A stretch of DNA of 64,000 bases, taken from assembly GCF_900110415.1 (NCBI RefSeq), contig NZ_FODR01000005.1:186001-250000 (forward strand). Reading direction: 5' to 3'. Below, piece by piece: positions 34,252-43,287 of the stretch. Positions within the stretch are counted from its first letter, which is position 1. Every line of letters starts with the position of its first letter. The notes below the pieces were generated by a model. The model made no database searches, was not told where the DNA came from, and saw nothing but the letters and a program-made list of their open reading frames with translations. The DNA is from Mucilaginibacter sp. OK283 (GTDB lineage Bacteria > Bacteroidota > Bacteroidia > Sphingobacteriales > Sphingobacteriaceae). The translations under genes and the position numbers were made by a program.

Positions 34252-35076
34252 ATGCCTATCGCAAAATTTGATTTGTACAATGCCGAGTGGCTCGACCTTG
34301 TATTTGACCATCGTAACAAAGAATACGGAGCTTATGAATTAAGACAACATTACGGCCGAACCATGAGTAAGGCAATGGGCCTGGCTTTTGCAGGCATTGC
34401 GGTTATTGTAATATCGGCCTTTGTTTTTAAAGGTAAACCGGTAGAAATAGTTAAAATGACACCGGTTGATTTGACAAGCGTGATGGTTCAGCCCCCGGTA
34501 GCACCGCCAAAAAAGGCCGAGCCACCAAAATCTACCGAACCACCTAAGCCTGTTGAGCCTGTAAAAACACTTGCCAGCCCGCCTCCGGTTGTGGTGCCTA
34601 CTGATCCCATCGTTCAACCGCATACCACTGCGGAACTACAGGCAAGCACCATTGGAGCTACAGATAGCAAAGGAGCTGATAAACCAGGCAATGCCATGGA
34701 TGTTAATACAAATAAGGGTACAACAGGTACCGGCCCCGCAGTTGATAATGCCATACATGATATGGATGGCAACCTTGAAGCAATGCCCGAACCGGTAGGT
34801 GGTGCAGCGGCGTGGAGTAAATTCTTGCAAAAGAATTTGAGGTTTCCGGCGGTAGCGCAGGAGCAGGGTGTATCTGGCAGAGTGTTGATGAGTTTTGTGA
34901 TAGAAAAAGATGGCTCGCTGTCAAATATAAAGGTTGAACGTGGGGCCGGTTACGGGTTTGATGAAGAAGCCGCCCGGGTACTAAAGCTGGCGAAGGCCTG
35001 GAAACCCGGCATGCAAAACGGCCAGCCCGTGCGGGTTAAATATGTAATACCAATGAATTTTCAATTAGCCGAATAG
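34252..35076 (+). CDS. TonB-family energy transducer, copy 3
   Basis: A 274-residue paralogue with the same plan: AEWLDLVFDHRNKEYGAYEL, one transmembrane helix (about 41-63), a Pro/Lys/Glu linker (KKAEPPKSTEPPKPVEPVK), and a C-terminal TonB domain (GRVLMSFVIEKDGSLSN). The C-terminal 100 residues are very close to copy 1 and clearly less to copy 2, and the upstream 15-nt promoter block is shared only with copy 1. This suggests that copies 1 and 3 are the more recent pair. An intrinsic terminator follows at 35199. Confidence 0.92.
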   Translation: MPIAKFDLYNAEWLDLVFDHRNKEYGAYELRQHYGRTMSKAMGLAFAGIAVIVISAFVFKGKPVEIVKMTPVDLTSVMVQPPVAPPKKAEPPKSTEPPKPVEPVKTLASPPPVVVPTDPIVQPHTTAELQASTIGATDSKGADKPGNAMDVNTNKGTTGTGPAVDNAIHDMDGNLEAMPEPVGGAAAWSKFLQKNLRFPAVAQEQGVSGRVLMSFVIEKDGSLSNIKVERGAGYGFDEEAARVLKLAKAWKPGMQNGQPVRVKYVIPMNFQLAE

Positions 35077-35079
35077 TGA

Positions 35080-35175
35080 GTGGTGAGTAGTGAGTGGTGA
35101 GTCGTGAATGTTGAACAGTGAGTTGAGTGAATGAATGGTGAGTTGAGTGAATGGTGAGTAATGAGTGAGCAGTGT
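35080..35175 (+). repeat. GTGAGT-type simple repeat
   Basis: About a dozen imperfect GTGAGT/GAATGGTGAGT units follow the third TonB stop. This low-complexity tract is not coding and is likely prone to slippage. Confidence 0.6.
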
Positions 35176-35198
35176 GTGTAGAATGGTGATTGTGTTTG

Positions 35199-35229
35199 GC
35201 CTCCGGAGCTTGTCCGGGGGCTTTTTTTT
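35199..35229 (+). terminator. Terminator behind the TonB cluster
   Basis: GCC-T-CCGGA pairs with TCCGG-G-GGC across a short loop and is followed by eight T (35222-35229). It closes the TonB transcripts, and the T-run overlaps the end of the convergent acetyltransferase gene. Confidence 0.8.
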
Positions 35230-36028
35230 AGCCAATATTGCCCGCTATCCGGTTGTAAATGCTGGAAAATATTACATTCCGGGCTTTGCCCAGGCGCATT
35301 CTTTTGGCGGTGCGTATTTCTTTATACCCCTTTTCATACAAAAAGTTTACAGCATTGCTGTTATTTTTAGGGAATGCAATTTTATCATTGGTGCGTAAAT
35401 GTAGTTTCATCAGCTCAATACCTGCGCACGCGGTGTTGGCAATTATCAAACCCTCGCCAAGGCCTGGCAAATAGTAGCCTTCAACGGTATCATCGTTACA
35501 GTATATTAATCCTGTTTTAACATGTTCCCGGAGTAATGGTTCCCTGTTTTCCTGCGAGTTTGTTTGGTCGATAGCCAGAATTTGCTGCAGGAATTTTTCC
35601 TGGTATGGTTTAATGTTTAGTGTGGGTAATCCTGGTAGTTGTATCTGTATATCTTTAAAGAACAGGTATTCTGTTTCGGTGATAAAACCGGCTTTTTCAT
35701 AAACAGGCGCACCCATCGCGGTAGCAATTAAATTGATGGTTTGGCAACGATGTTGGTGGGCAATATCAACCAGGTTTTGTGTAATGTAAAAGCCAATACC
35801 TTTGCTTCTGTGTTCGGGGTGTACAATGATGTGGCCCAGCCATGCTACATCGGCGTGTATGATGGCCGCGCCGATGCCGGCTATGGCGTCATTAATAACT
35901 ACTTTAATCGGAAAGCAGAAAGGCGAGTCAACATAAAAGTAAAAATTAGGCACAATATCGGGCCAGTCGGCTGGTTGTAACTGATTAAGCAGGCCGATGT
36001 CTGGTTGAGTAAATATTGAGGTTTCCAT
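35228..36028 (-). CDS. GNAT-family N-acetyltransferase, two-domain
   Basis: A 266-residue GNAT protein. The acetyl-CoA loop is in the first half (IIVHPEHRSKGIGFYITQNL, about residues 68-87), with the beta-bulge before it (VAWLGHIIVH). The second half is a degenerate GNAT-like domain that ends KGYKEIRTAKRMRLG, typical of the larger YitH-like or DUF-containing acetyltransferases. The substrate amine is unknown. It lies 21 nt before a second, smaller GNAT gene on the same strand, so the two form a short operon. Confidence 0.82.
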   Translation of the reverse strand: METSIFTQPDIGLLNQLQPADWPDIVPNFYFYVDSPFCFPIKVVINDAIAGIGAAIIHADVAWLGHIIVHPEHRSKGIGFYITQNLVDIAHQHRCQTINLIATAMGAPVYEKAGFITETEYLFFKDIQIQLPGLPTLNIKPYQEKFLQQILAIDQTNSQENREPLLREHVKTGLIYCNDDTVEGYYLPGLGEGLIIANTACAGIELMKLHLRTNDKIAFPKNNSNAVNFLYEKGYKEIRTAKRMRLGKARNVIFSSIYNRIAGNIG

Positions 36029-36049
36029 ACAGGGGAAGAATATTAGTAA

Positions 36050-36505
36050 CTACAACACCTTCCGGAAGCAGATGCTATCCGGCAAATCAACATATGGCCC
36101 ATATTGAGGAATGGGTAAGTAGCCTGATTTTGGATACAAACTCAACGCCTCCACTTGCTTTTTGCCGGTTTCAAGCACGGTGTATTTGTAGCCTAAGCTA
36201 TGCGCCCAGGTTTCCAGTTCATTTAAAATCAATTTGCTTATACCATTGCCGCGTGCGTTGGGGTGTACAAACATCCGTTTTACTTCCACCGCGTCAGCAT
36301 CGTATAATTTAAAGCAGCCGCACCCGGCAGGTTGATTATTAAGATAAGCTACCACCACGGTATCATTTTTTTCGATCACGTTGTGCTGATCGTAAATGTC
36401 CATCATGTCGCCATTTCGGTTGCGCAAATCAGCATCAAGTTGGGTTACCAGCGTGCGGAAATCGGGATTGTTGCTGGTGGTGCGGGTGATACGGAGGGTG
36501 TTCAT
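36050..36505 (-). CDS. GNAT-family N-acetyltransferase, single-domain
   Basis: A 151-residue GNAT enzyme with a clear acetyl-CoA binding motif (MFVHPNARGNGISKLIL, Q/R-x-x-G-x-G/A type) after the VEVKR strand, and the late ALSLYPKSGY motif. It resembles small PanZ/YafP-sized acetyltransferases. It is the first gene of the two-gene GNAT operon and unrelated in sequence to its larger partner beyond the fold. Substrate unknown. Confidence 0.85.
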   Translation of the reverse strand: MNTLRITRTTSNNPDFRTLVTQLDADLRNRNGDMMDIYDQHNVIEKNDTVVVAYLNNQPAGCGCFKLYDADAVEVKRMFVHPNARGNGISKLILNELETWAHSLGYKYTVLETGKKQVEALSLYPKSGYLPIPQYGPYVDLPDSICFRKVL

Positions 36506-36675
36506 GTTGTAAAAATAACAGAAGATACAGAAAAGTTGGGTTTGAGGTAAGATAATTTTAAGGAATGGAATTTTATCAGCTTTGAATTGCGGAAACCACG
36601 CATTTTAATAAAGTAATAAATGCGTTAATCAAACCTTTTTGATAATACATTGTCGTACTTACAAATTAACTTTAT

Positions 36676-37203
36676 ATGAAAAAAATAATTTTCGCCGTAA
36701 TGGCACTGTTAAGCTTTTTTAGCTTTAAGGCAGCCGATGCCCAGGTAAGTGTAAGTCTTGGTATCAACATCGGAAGTCAGCCAGCATGGGGGCCCGTTGG
36801 TTACGATTATGCCCGTTACTATTATATGCCCGATATTGATGTATATTACTCCGTGCCAACACATCAGTATGTTTACTACCAAAACAATGCCTGGATAAAG
36901 GCAAGTGTACTACCCGGCAGATACGGTAATTTTGATCCTTATCAAAGCTACAAAGTTGTAATAAACGAAAGGGACCCGTGGTTAAGGAACAACGTTTACC
37001 GTACAAAGTACGCCACTTACAAGGGCCGTCATGACCAGGTTATTATCCGCGATAGCCGTGACGAAAAATATCGTGACCATTGGGATAATGGAAAGCACAA
37101 GGGTTGGGACAAGCAAAAATATAAGAAGCAAAAGAATGAAGGGGGCGATGATGACCATGGTAATGGACACGGCAAGGGGCATGGCCATAAAGACAAAGAT
37201 TAA
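36676..37203 (+). CDS. Secreted protein with Tyr-rich domain and His/Gly/Lys-rich tail
   Basis: A 175-residue exported protein (signal peptide cleaved near ADAQ). The first half has many Tyr (DYARYYYMPDIDVYYSVP, then YVYYQNNAW), resembling the small YXWGXW/BON-neighbour envelope proteins of Bacteroidota. The C-terminal 60 residues are highly charged and end with GNGHGKGHGHKDKD, which may bind metal or polyanions. No catalytic motif. The gene is monocistronic, 110 nt before the cold-shock gene. Function unknown; envelope stress proteins of this general type are common in the group. Confidence 0.72.
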   Translation: MKKIIFAVMALLSFFSFKAADAQVSVSLGINIGSQPAWGPVGYDYARYYYMPDIDVYYSVPTHQYVYYQNNAWIKASVLPGRYGNFDPYQSYKVVINERDPWLRNNVYRTKYATYKGRHDQVIIRDSRDEKYRDHWDNGKHKGWDKQKYKKQKNEGGDDDHGNGHGKGHGHKDKD

Positions 37204-37283
37204 TTGCCTGTTTTTTAATAAAGCTTATTTTTTACCAAAAATTAAACTATTTTACCAATAGTAAAAATGTCAATTATTTAGTG

Positions 37284-37291
37284 TATGTTTG
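37284..37291 (+). promoter_or_regulatory. -7 element of the cold-shock gene
   Basis: TATGTTTG matches TAnnTTTG exactly, 22 nt before the ATG. This leaves an untranslated leader of only about 15 nt. A small inverted repeat ACTATT-5 nt-AATAGT lies just upstream (37246-37262). Confidence 0.5.
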
Positions 37292-37313
37292 CAACTTATT
37301 AATATACAATATA

Positions 37314-37505
37314 ATGCAACAAGGAACAGTAAAATTTTTTAATGACGAAAAAGGTTTCGGATTTATTACCCCGGCAAATGGCGGAAGCGAAATTTTCGTA
37401 CACTCATCTGGTTTAATTGACAACATTCGCGAGAATAACTCAGTTAGCTATGACGTAGAAGAAGGTCGTAAAGGCCCAAATGCAGTAAATGTTAAAATAG
37501 TTTAA
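37314..37505 (+). CDS. cspA: Cold-shock domain protein, CspA family
   Basis: A 63-residue single cold-shock domain starting at 37314 (MQQGTVKFFND). An upstream in-frame extension from 37281 lacks homology and runs through the promoter. RNP1 (KGFGFI) and RNP2 (IFVHSS) are intact. It binds single-stranded RNA/DNA and acts as an RNA chaperone in the cytoplasm. A strong intrinsic terminator follows 20 nt after the stop, so it is monocistronic. The short leader means the thermosensing 5' UTR known for Escherichia coli cspA is absent. Confidence 0.95.
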   Translation: MQQGTVKFFNDEKGFGFITPANGGSEIFVHSSGLIDNIRENNSVSYDVEEGRKGPNAVNVKIV

Positions 37506-37525
37506 TACTCTATATAATCATTTGT

Positions 37526-37558
37526 AAAGCCCGTTCCTGCAAAGGAGCGGGCTTTTTT
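37526..37558 (+). terminator. Terminator of the cold-shock gene
   Basis: AAGCCCG with TTCCT pairs with AGGA and CGGGCTT around a GCAA-like loop, followed by six T. It stands 20 nt behind the stop codon. Confidence 0.88.
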
Positions 37559-37717
37559 GTGGGCTTTGGTCGTAAGGTTGTTTTCTATCGCTTACGTAAA
37601 TCAAATTTGACTTTTGAATTTTAACTTTTGAATTTATAAAATCAATTTCTCCATTCTCTTGTTAAACAAGCAGTAAAAGCCGCCGTTGTGGTTGCTGAAT
37701 GCAAAAACAAATGAATT

Positions 37718-39532
37718 ATGACGGCTTGGGTTTTTAAAAATAGGTGGCGAAAAACAGCGGCAATAGGTGTGGCCATATTGACCGTTATCCTGATCGCGGT
37801 GGTGCTTTTTTTAAATAGTTTTTTAAGCGGAACCCTCTCGGCGAAATTTAAAGAGGCTGTGCTTAAAGGCACCGACAGCCTGTACCGGGTAAATTTTAGC
37901 AAACTTGATCTGAACGTATTTAATGGCAGCGCCGTATTGCACGATATCACCTTTACCCCCGATACTGCTATATCCCACAGGCTGCAACAGTCTGGCAATG
38001 CCCCCGGCCATTTACTGGAACTAAAAGTAAAGCGGCTGGAAGTTTCTGGTGCGCATCCCTTAGATATATGGTTGCATAAAAAGATAGAAGTAGCATTGAT
38101 CGACCTCCACAATCCTGAAATATACATCAGCAAAAACGACGATAAGCATCAGCCCAAAAAGCCTGCAGACAAGCGCACCCTTTATCAAAAGATTTCTGCA
38201 AGTTTTAATCTAATCCATGTAGGCGATATCCGCCTGGACGGTATCAGCTTTACCTACCGGGATAAATCGGGCCCCAGGCCATCCGTCCATGTATTAAAAG
38301 AAGTGGATATACACGCTACCAGCCTCCTTATTGATTCCACAACGCAGGCAGATACCAGCCGAACGCTTTACTGCCGCGATATTGTTGCCCGTCTTAAGCA
38401 TTATACGGGTAAATCGGCAAACGGGCTGTATACCTATAAAATAAATTCAATGAAGCTGTCCACCAAAACCTCGCGGCTTGATATTGCCGGGGTAGATGTA
38501 CAGCCGCTTGCCCTGAGTGAATACCTGGCCAAAAGCCGAACCGACCGTTTTGGCCTGCACCTGGATGCCATTATACTGCACCATTTTAACTACCGGAACT
38601 ATAGCCGGGGCAAAAGTTTGGATGTAGCCAGGATGGTGCTGAACAGGGGCGAATTCAGCATATTCAGTAACCCCAACGGGCCGCTTAAAACCACCGATAG
38701 GTTAGTCACTTTTCCTAACTGGGCCATTCGCCGGTTAAAAATGGGGCTGCAGATTGACACCCTTGATATTAAAAACCTTGATGTAAATTACAGTGAATTC
38801 AAAAAAAACAAATCGCACAAAACCGGTACCGTAAAGTTTAACGCTGTAACAGGCAGGTTTCTTAACCTTACCAATAAAACAGCCCTGCTGCAAAAACAGC
38901 CCCTGGCTACAGTAAACCTCAGCACATTGTTTATGGGCAAGGGCAGGCTAAACCTAAGCTTTGGCTTTAACCTGGCCGATGCCGGCTACAGTTATAGCTA
39001 CAAAGGCCACTTGGGAGGTGTGAACCTGGCCGATGTTAATACCGCTGTAATGCCGCTTGGGTTGGTGCGCTTTACATCCGGCAGGGTAACCGGTCTTGAC
39101 TTTAATATCCACGGCAATCAGCATTTATCTACGGGCAAGGTTACACTTTTATATAACAACCTAAAGGTTGATGTATTGAAACCCGACGACCAAAAAGGTT
39201 ATGCCACAAAAGACATCAAATCGCTATTGGTAAACACACTGATCCTTAAAAGCGATAACCCCGATAACGGCAAAACTATACCCCGCGTGGCCGATGTCGC
39301 TTTTATTCGGCCCAAAAACTTTCCTTACTTTAAAACCATTTGGCTTACCCTGCTCGGCGGTCTTAAAGGCTGCGCCGGCATAGGAAAGGCCGACGAAAAG
39401 GCAAAAAATAAGCCGCTTACCCAAAACGAACAAAAAGAAAAGGCCGAAGCGCTGAAAAAGGCACAGGAAAAAAAGGATAAAGAAGACCAAAAATTTAAAG
39501 AGAAGCTGAAGGGTAAAGAAAAATCAAGTTGA
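37718..39532 (+). CDS. AsmA/DUF748-like membrane-anchored protein
   Basis: A 604-residue protein with an N-terminal membrane anchor (about residues 12-34) and a long periplasmic part made of repeated beta-strands, with the N-terminal pattern LDLNVFNGSAVLHDITF seen in AsmA-like lipid-transport and DUF748 proteins. The C-terminus is a highly charged Lys/Glu coiled tail (KEKAEALKKAQEKKDKEDQK). Such proteins are thought to bridge the periplasm and handle phospholipids. The DUF5686 gene starts 16-55 nt downstream, so an envelope-assembly operon is likely. Fold inferred from pattern; lipid role from family knowledge. Confidence 0.65.
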   Translation: MTAWVFKNRWRKTAAIGVAILTVILIAVVLFLNSFLSGTLSAKFKEAVLKGTDSLYRVNFSKLDLNVFNGSAVLHDITFTPDTAISHRLQQSGNAPGHLLELKVKRLEVSGAHPLDIWLHKKIEVALIDLHNPEIYISKNDDKHQPKKPADKRTLYQKISASFNLIHVGDIRLDGISFTYRDKSGPRPSVHVLKEVDIHATSLLIDSTTQADTSRTLYCRDIVARLKHYTGKSANGLYTYKINSMKLSTKTSRLDIAGVDVQPLALSEYLAKSRTDRFGLHLDAIILHHFNYRNYSRGKSLDVARMVLNRGEFSIFSNPNGPLKTTDRLVTFPNWAIRRLKMGLQIDTLDIKNLDVNYSEFKKNKSHKTGTVKFNAVTGRFLNLTNKTALLQKQPLATVNLSTLFMGKGRLNLSFGFNLADAGYSYSYKGHLGGVNLADVNTAVMPLGLVRFTSGRVTGLDFNIHGNQHLSTGKVTLLYNNLKVDVLKPDDQKGYATKDIKSLLVNTLILKSDNPDNGKTIPRVADVAFIRPKNFPYFKTIWLTLLGGLKGCAGIGKADEKAKNKPLTQNEQKEKAEALKKAQEKKDKEDQKFKEKLKGKEKSS

Positions 39533-39587
39533 TAAACGTCAGAGCGTAGTGTTTTGGCCTGATGGAGCAGCGCATATTTTAATAATT

Positions 39588-42302
39588 ATGTGGAAACATA
39601 AATACTTCAAACCTGTTCTTAACGTTAAATTGTTTAATTTGCTATTTACTTTTTTGCTACTAACTTTTTGTAACCCCGCCATTAAGCTAATTTTGCTGCC
39701 ACAGCGCATAGGCCATTTTTTTGGGAGCCTGGTTACCGGTAAGCCAATTAAAGGTGGCTTGATTTTTTTTCTTTTATTTTCGTTACACGCGGCTGCACAG
39801 CAAACAGATACCGCGAAAGTAAGCCGTACTACTACAGTAAGTGGCCGCATTGTGGATGATGCTTCGGGTTTGCCACTGGCTTACATCAGCATTGTTTTTA
39901 ATGGCAGTAGTTTTGGTACCACCTCCAATCAACAGGGTAATTTTCTGCTAAAGGCGCCGGGCGCTTTTACCCTGGTTACGTTTTCGTACGTGGGTTATCA
40001 GTCGGTTACCAGGGCTGTAAAGCCGGGACAGGCCACCAATTTGCAAATACGGATGCACAGCCGCCAAACCGAGCTAAAGGAGGTGGCCATTAAATCGGGT
40101 AGAAAGCAGCGTTACCGCAATAAGGACAATCCCGCGGTCGAACTCATTCAGCAGGTGATAGACCATAAGGATCAAAACCGGATGGAAAGCTCCGATTACC
40201 TACAGTACGACCAGTACGAGCGCATCGGCATGTCTCTTTTTCACCTGTCGCCAAAGCTTATCAATGGCAAGTTTTTTGGCAAGTATAAGTTCATGATTGA
40301 TACTACACTGCAAATAAACGGGCAAAAGGAAACTTCCCTGCCGGTTTATTTTAGCGAGAAGCTGTTTCAAAACTATTACCGTAAAAGCCCGCCCAAATCC
40401 ATCAGGGTTTTAACTGCCCAAAAAGAAGTTAATATTATAAAATTTACTGATACTGTTGGGCTGGCTATTTACTTTAACCGCCTGTACGGCAATAATATTG
40501 ATATTTACGAAAATAATATATTTATAATTGCCAACCAGTTCCTAAGCCCTATTGCCAACCATTCGCCGCAGTATTACAAATTTTTTATTACCGACACCAT
40601 ACAAGCCGAAAAAGGCAAACTTATCGAGCTCAGCTTTACGCCACGTAACAAAGGCGATCTTCTTTTTGAAGGCCGTATCCTGATCACGATGGATGGCCGT
40701 TACGCCGTAGAATCATGCGAACTGAATGTTAACAAGCAAATTAATATCAACTTTATGCGCAGCCTCAAAATCAATCTTGATTTTGAACCGCACGCCGATG
40801 GACGCTATTACCTTAAAAAGAGTGATGTGGTGGCCGACTTTGGCATCCTGAAAAATAAAGGCACCGCCGTATATGGCCGGCGTACCGTGAGTTATGATAA
40901 CTACAAGCTAAATCAGCCGCAGACAGCGTTGTTTTATGAAGGTAAAAGCGAGCAAACGGCGGCAAATTCAAACAAGCCCGATACCGCTTACTGGGCGCAG
41001 CACCGCACCGATAGCCTTACCGCCCAGCAAGCGCACCTGTATGCAAATATCAACCGGCTGGAGGGCATGCCATCTTTTAAAAAACTAACCTGGATAGCAG
41101 GAACCCTTACCAGCGGGTTTGCAGCTGTGGGGCCTACTCAGCTGGGGCCAATAGGATCTTTTTTTGCTTATGATAACCAGGAGGGTGCCCGTTTCCAGGT
41201 GGGCGGGCGCACAACGCCGCAACTCAGCAGGTTCATTTTCCTGGAAGGCTATACAGCTTACGGCATAAAAGATGAAAAAGCCAAATACAATTTGGTAACC
41301 TATTTTTCTTTAAATAAAACAGCACCATACGTTTACCCTAACGACTATTTTAAAATAAGCTACCGGTATGATGTCGACCTGCCAGGGCAAAGCTTTGCCG
41401 TAAGTAGTCAACAGGCCGCGCTTACATCGTTTCATACTGGTACCACCAATTACTGGCTGTATAACCGCATTTTTACGGTGGCCTATGTTAAGGATTTCGA
41501 AAATCATTTCTCGTACAACCTGGCCTTCCGCAACTGGAACCAGCGACCTGCCGGAACGTTGCTGTTTCAATCAAACAACGATAATAGCCTTATCAACAGC
41601 CTCACAACCAGCGAAGTTGCCCTTGGCCTGCGGTATGCGCCCCACGAGCAAATAATACAAGGCCCGCGTGAACGCCATACCATTTATAGCAAATACCCTA
41701 TTTTTAACTTACAAATTAACCATGGCTTTGCGGACCTGCTCAACGGGGCTTATGATTACAATAACATATCGGCAAATATTTATAAGCGCTTTTACCTTTC
41801 GCAATTAGGTTACACAGATGTTACGCTGCTGGGAGCCCTCATTACCGGTAAAGTGCCGTTTCCTTTGCTCAATATTCCATCGGCCAATCAGTCGTTAAGG
41901 TACAATCCCGATGGTTATAACAACATGAATTACCTGGAATTTGTGACCGACCATTACGCCGGTATTAATATAACCCATGCCTTCAACGGCTTTTTCCTGA
42001 ATAAGATACCTTTGATAGAACACCTTAAATGGCGCGAATTTATTTCGTTTAAAGCCATATACGGCGGTTTACGTAATGAAAACAATCCGCTGTACTCTGC
42101 CAACCTGTATAACCTGCCCCCGGCACTGGGCAACGCCAACGGCACCTACCCCCTGGGTAGCACTCCTTACGTCGAGGCCGGTGTTGGTATAGGCAATATA
42201 TTTAAATTGCTGCGGGTTGACGTTATCAAACGCTTCAACTACCTCGACCATCCCGGCGTAAACCAGTACGGCATTAAGTTTAGTATTAACCCGGATTTTT
42301 AG
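39588..42302 (+). CDS. DUF5686/carboxypeptidase-like regulatory domain outer-membrane protein
   Basis: About 904 residues from the ATG at 39588. The start is uncertain because the signal-like hydrophobic stretch (GGLIFFLLFSLHAAAQ) lies 60 residues further in and another hydrophobic segment precedes it. After the signal comes a carboxypeptidase-regulatory-like beta domain (VSGRIVDDASGLPLAYISIV), then a large DUF5686 region that ends in a C-terminal barrel strand (YGIKFSINPDF). The family is Bacteroidota-specific, surface-located and of unknown function; an earlier name is TonB-receptor-like without plug. It is probably cotranscribed with the AsmA-like gene before it. Confidence 0.8.
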   Translation: MWKHKYFKPVLNVKLFNLLFTFLLLTFCNPAIKLILLPQRIGHFFGSLVTGKPIKGGLIFFLLFSLHAAAQQTDTAKVSRTTTVSGRIVDDASGLPLAYISIVFNGSSFGTTSNQQGNFLLKAPGAFTLVTFSYVGYQSVTRAVKPGQATNLQIRMHSRQTELKEVAIKSGRKQRYRNKDNPAVELIQQVIDHKDQNRMESSDYLQYDQYERIGMSLFHLSPKLINGKFFGKYKFMIDTTLQINGQKETSLPVYFSEKLFQNYYRKSPPKSIRVLTAQKEVNIIKFTDTVGLAIYFNRLYGNNIDIYENNIFIIANQFLSPIANHSPQYYKFFITDTIQAEKGKLIELSFTPRNKGDLLFEGRILITMDGRYAVESCELNVNKQININFMRSLKINLDFEPHADGRYYLKKSDVVADFGILKNKGTAVYGRRTVSYDNYKLNQPQTALFYEGKSEQTAANSNKPDTAYWAQHRTDSLTAQQAHLYANINRLEGMPSFKKLTWIAGTLTSGFAAVGPTQLGPIGSFFAYDNQEGARFQVGGRTTPQLSRFIFLEGYTAYGIKDEKAKYNLVTYFSLNKTAPYVYPNDYFKISYRYDVDLPGQSFAVSSQQAALTSFHTGTTNYWLYNRIFTVAYVKDFENHFSYNLAFRNWNQRPAGTLLFQSNNDNSLINSLTTSEVALGLRYAPHEQIIQGPRERHTIYSKYPIFNLQINHGFADLLNGAYDYNNISANIYKRFYLSQLGYTDVTLLGALITGKVPFPLLNIPSANQSLRYNPDGYNNMNYLEFVTDHYAGINITHAFNGFFLNKIPLIEHLKWREFISFKAIYGGLRNENNPLYSANLYNLPPALGNANGTYPLGSTPYVEAGVGIGNIFKLLRVDVIKRFNYLDHPGVNQYGIKFSINPDF

Positions 42303-42659
42303 GGGGGGGCTGTAGTAGCCGGTGCAAAGGCAGTGGGAGCCGCCATTTTCTTTGCATTAACTTTCGGGCGTCCCGAATAAGGTTGAACAATTGTACTGAA
42401 AAGATATTCGCCAATTACGCTAAATAAAAAACAAGGTGACCTTTTTGAACCAACCTGTTTTTTATCATTTTATGGATGCTTCTTTCTTTGTTAAATTGTC
42501 TGGAAGAGGGAGTTTGCATAAAAAAACTCTTTGGCTTTTGCAACCCTATCCCAAAAGAGAAGTCCAAATAATATCGAAACACTGAATTTCGAATGTCCAG
42601 CACCGAAAATTGCTTTCAGTGTTCGATATTAAAAGCATGCGCATTTCATAACGCCCGTG
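42303..42659. other. Non-coding spacer with imperfect hairpin
   Basis: This is the convergent gap between the DUF5686 gene and the lipoprotein gene. An imperfect hairpin (ACAAGGT near 42430 with AACCTGTTTTTT near 42449) could terminate the plus-strand operon. A 62-residue minus-strand frame inside has no recognisable feature. Confidence 0.4.
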
Positions 42660-43214
42660 TTACTTTAAACTCACACCAACCGCTGCCCTTGTTTCGTCAT
42701 AAAACAAATTCAATGTTTTTGGTTTAGTGCCAGTTGGCAAACGGTAAGTTATCTCGTTTGATTCTTTTGTAGATTCGGCCTCGGCAGAAACATAACCTCC
42801 GGATGTTTGCGATATGGAGGTATTATTATCAAGCACCAACCGAAAATCCGACGGTGAAACACCAACGCTGCTACTGCCAATTTTATTTTTATTGGTAATC
42901 GTAATCTTAAATGTCATTTCAATTCCTTCCGATTTGCCGTCGGGGTCGCTTAGGTCTGTTGCGGTTACCGGGCTTATTTTTATGCTTACTTCTTTTTGTT
43001 TGCCAAGTAGGGCGCTATCGGGCGTAAATGATATGGTGTACGTTTTGGGGGTGTTACCGGCCGGCGCATCGGCATGGGCCACAGTCTCTTTCGGGGTATC
43101 TTGTTTAACTGCACTATCAGTTTTGCCATTAGCTTCACCGGTGCCGTTTTTTGGCTTACAGGCAAATACAAGCAGTGAAACAGAGAGCATGGCGAATAAC
43201 GATTTTGTTTTCAT
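42660..43214 (-). CDS. Lipoprotein of unknown function, immunoglobulin-like
   Basis: A 184-residue lipoprotein (lipobox VFAC, Cys19). A low-complexity linker rich in Thr, Lys and Ala (GEANGKTDSAVKQDTPKE) leads to a beta-rich domain (about residues 60-184) with alternating strands such as VSIKISPVTATDL and MTFKITITNKNK, similar in look to DUF4352-type Ig-like domains. The linker suggests a surface-exposed or periplasm-spanning arrangement. It is on the same strand as the downstream-encoded hydrolase at 43288, 73 nt apart. No function can be assigned. Confidence 0.65.
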   Translation of the reverse strand: MKTKSLFAMLSVSLLVFACKPKNGTGEANGKTDSAVKQDTPKETVAHADAPAGNTPKTYTISFTPDSALLGKQKEVSIKISPVTATDLSDPDGKSEGIEMTFKITITNKNKIGSSSVGVSPSDFRLVLDNNTSISQTSGGYVSAEAESTKESNEITYRLPTGTKPKTLNLFYDETRAAVGVSLK

Positions 43215-43287
43215 AGTGATTTTATTGTAGTTGATAATATATTGATTTTAGTTTTTTTGAGGGTATGGTGTTTTTGGTGTTTGTCTG

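Noticed and set aside
35080..35175. GTGAGT tract as a possible CRISPR-like array
   Set aside because: Units are 6-12 nt, unevenly spaced and without unique spacers, so it is a simple repeat.
36332..36550. 72-residue plus-strand ORF opposite the small GNAT gene
   Set aside because: Complementary to a clearly coding acetyltransferase; shadow frame.
42415..42603. 62-residue minus-strand ORF between two real genes
   Set aside because: Lacks start context, signal and domain, and overlaps a probable terminator hairpin.
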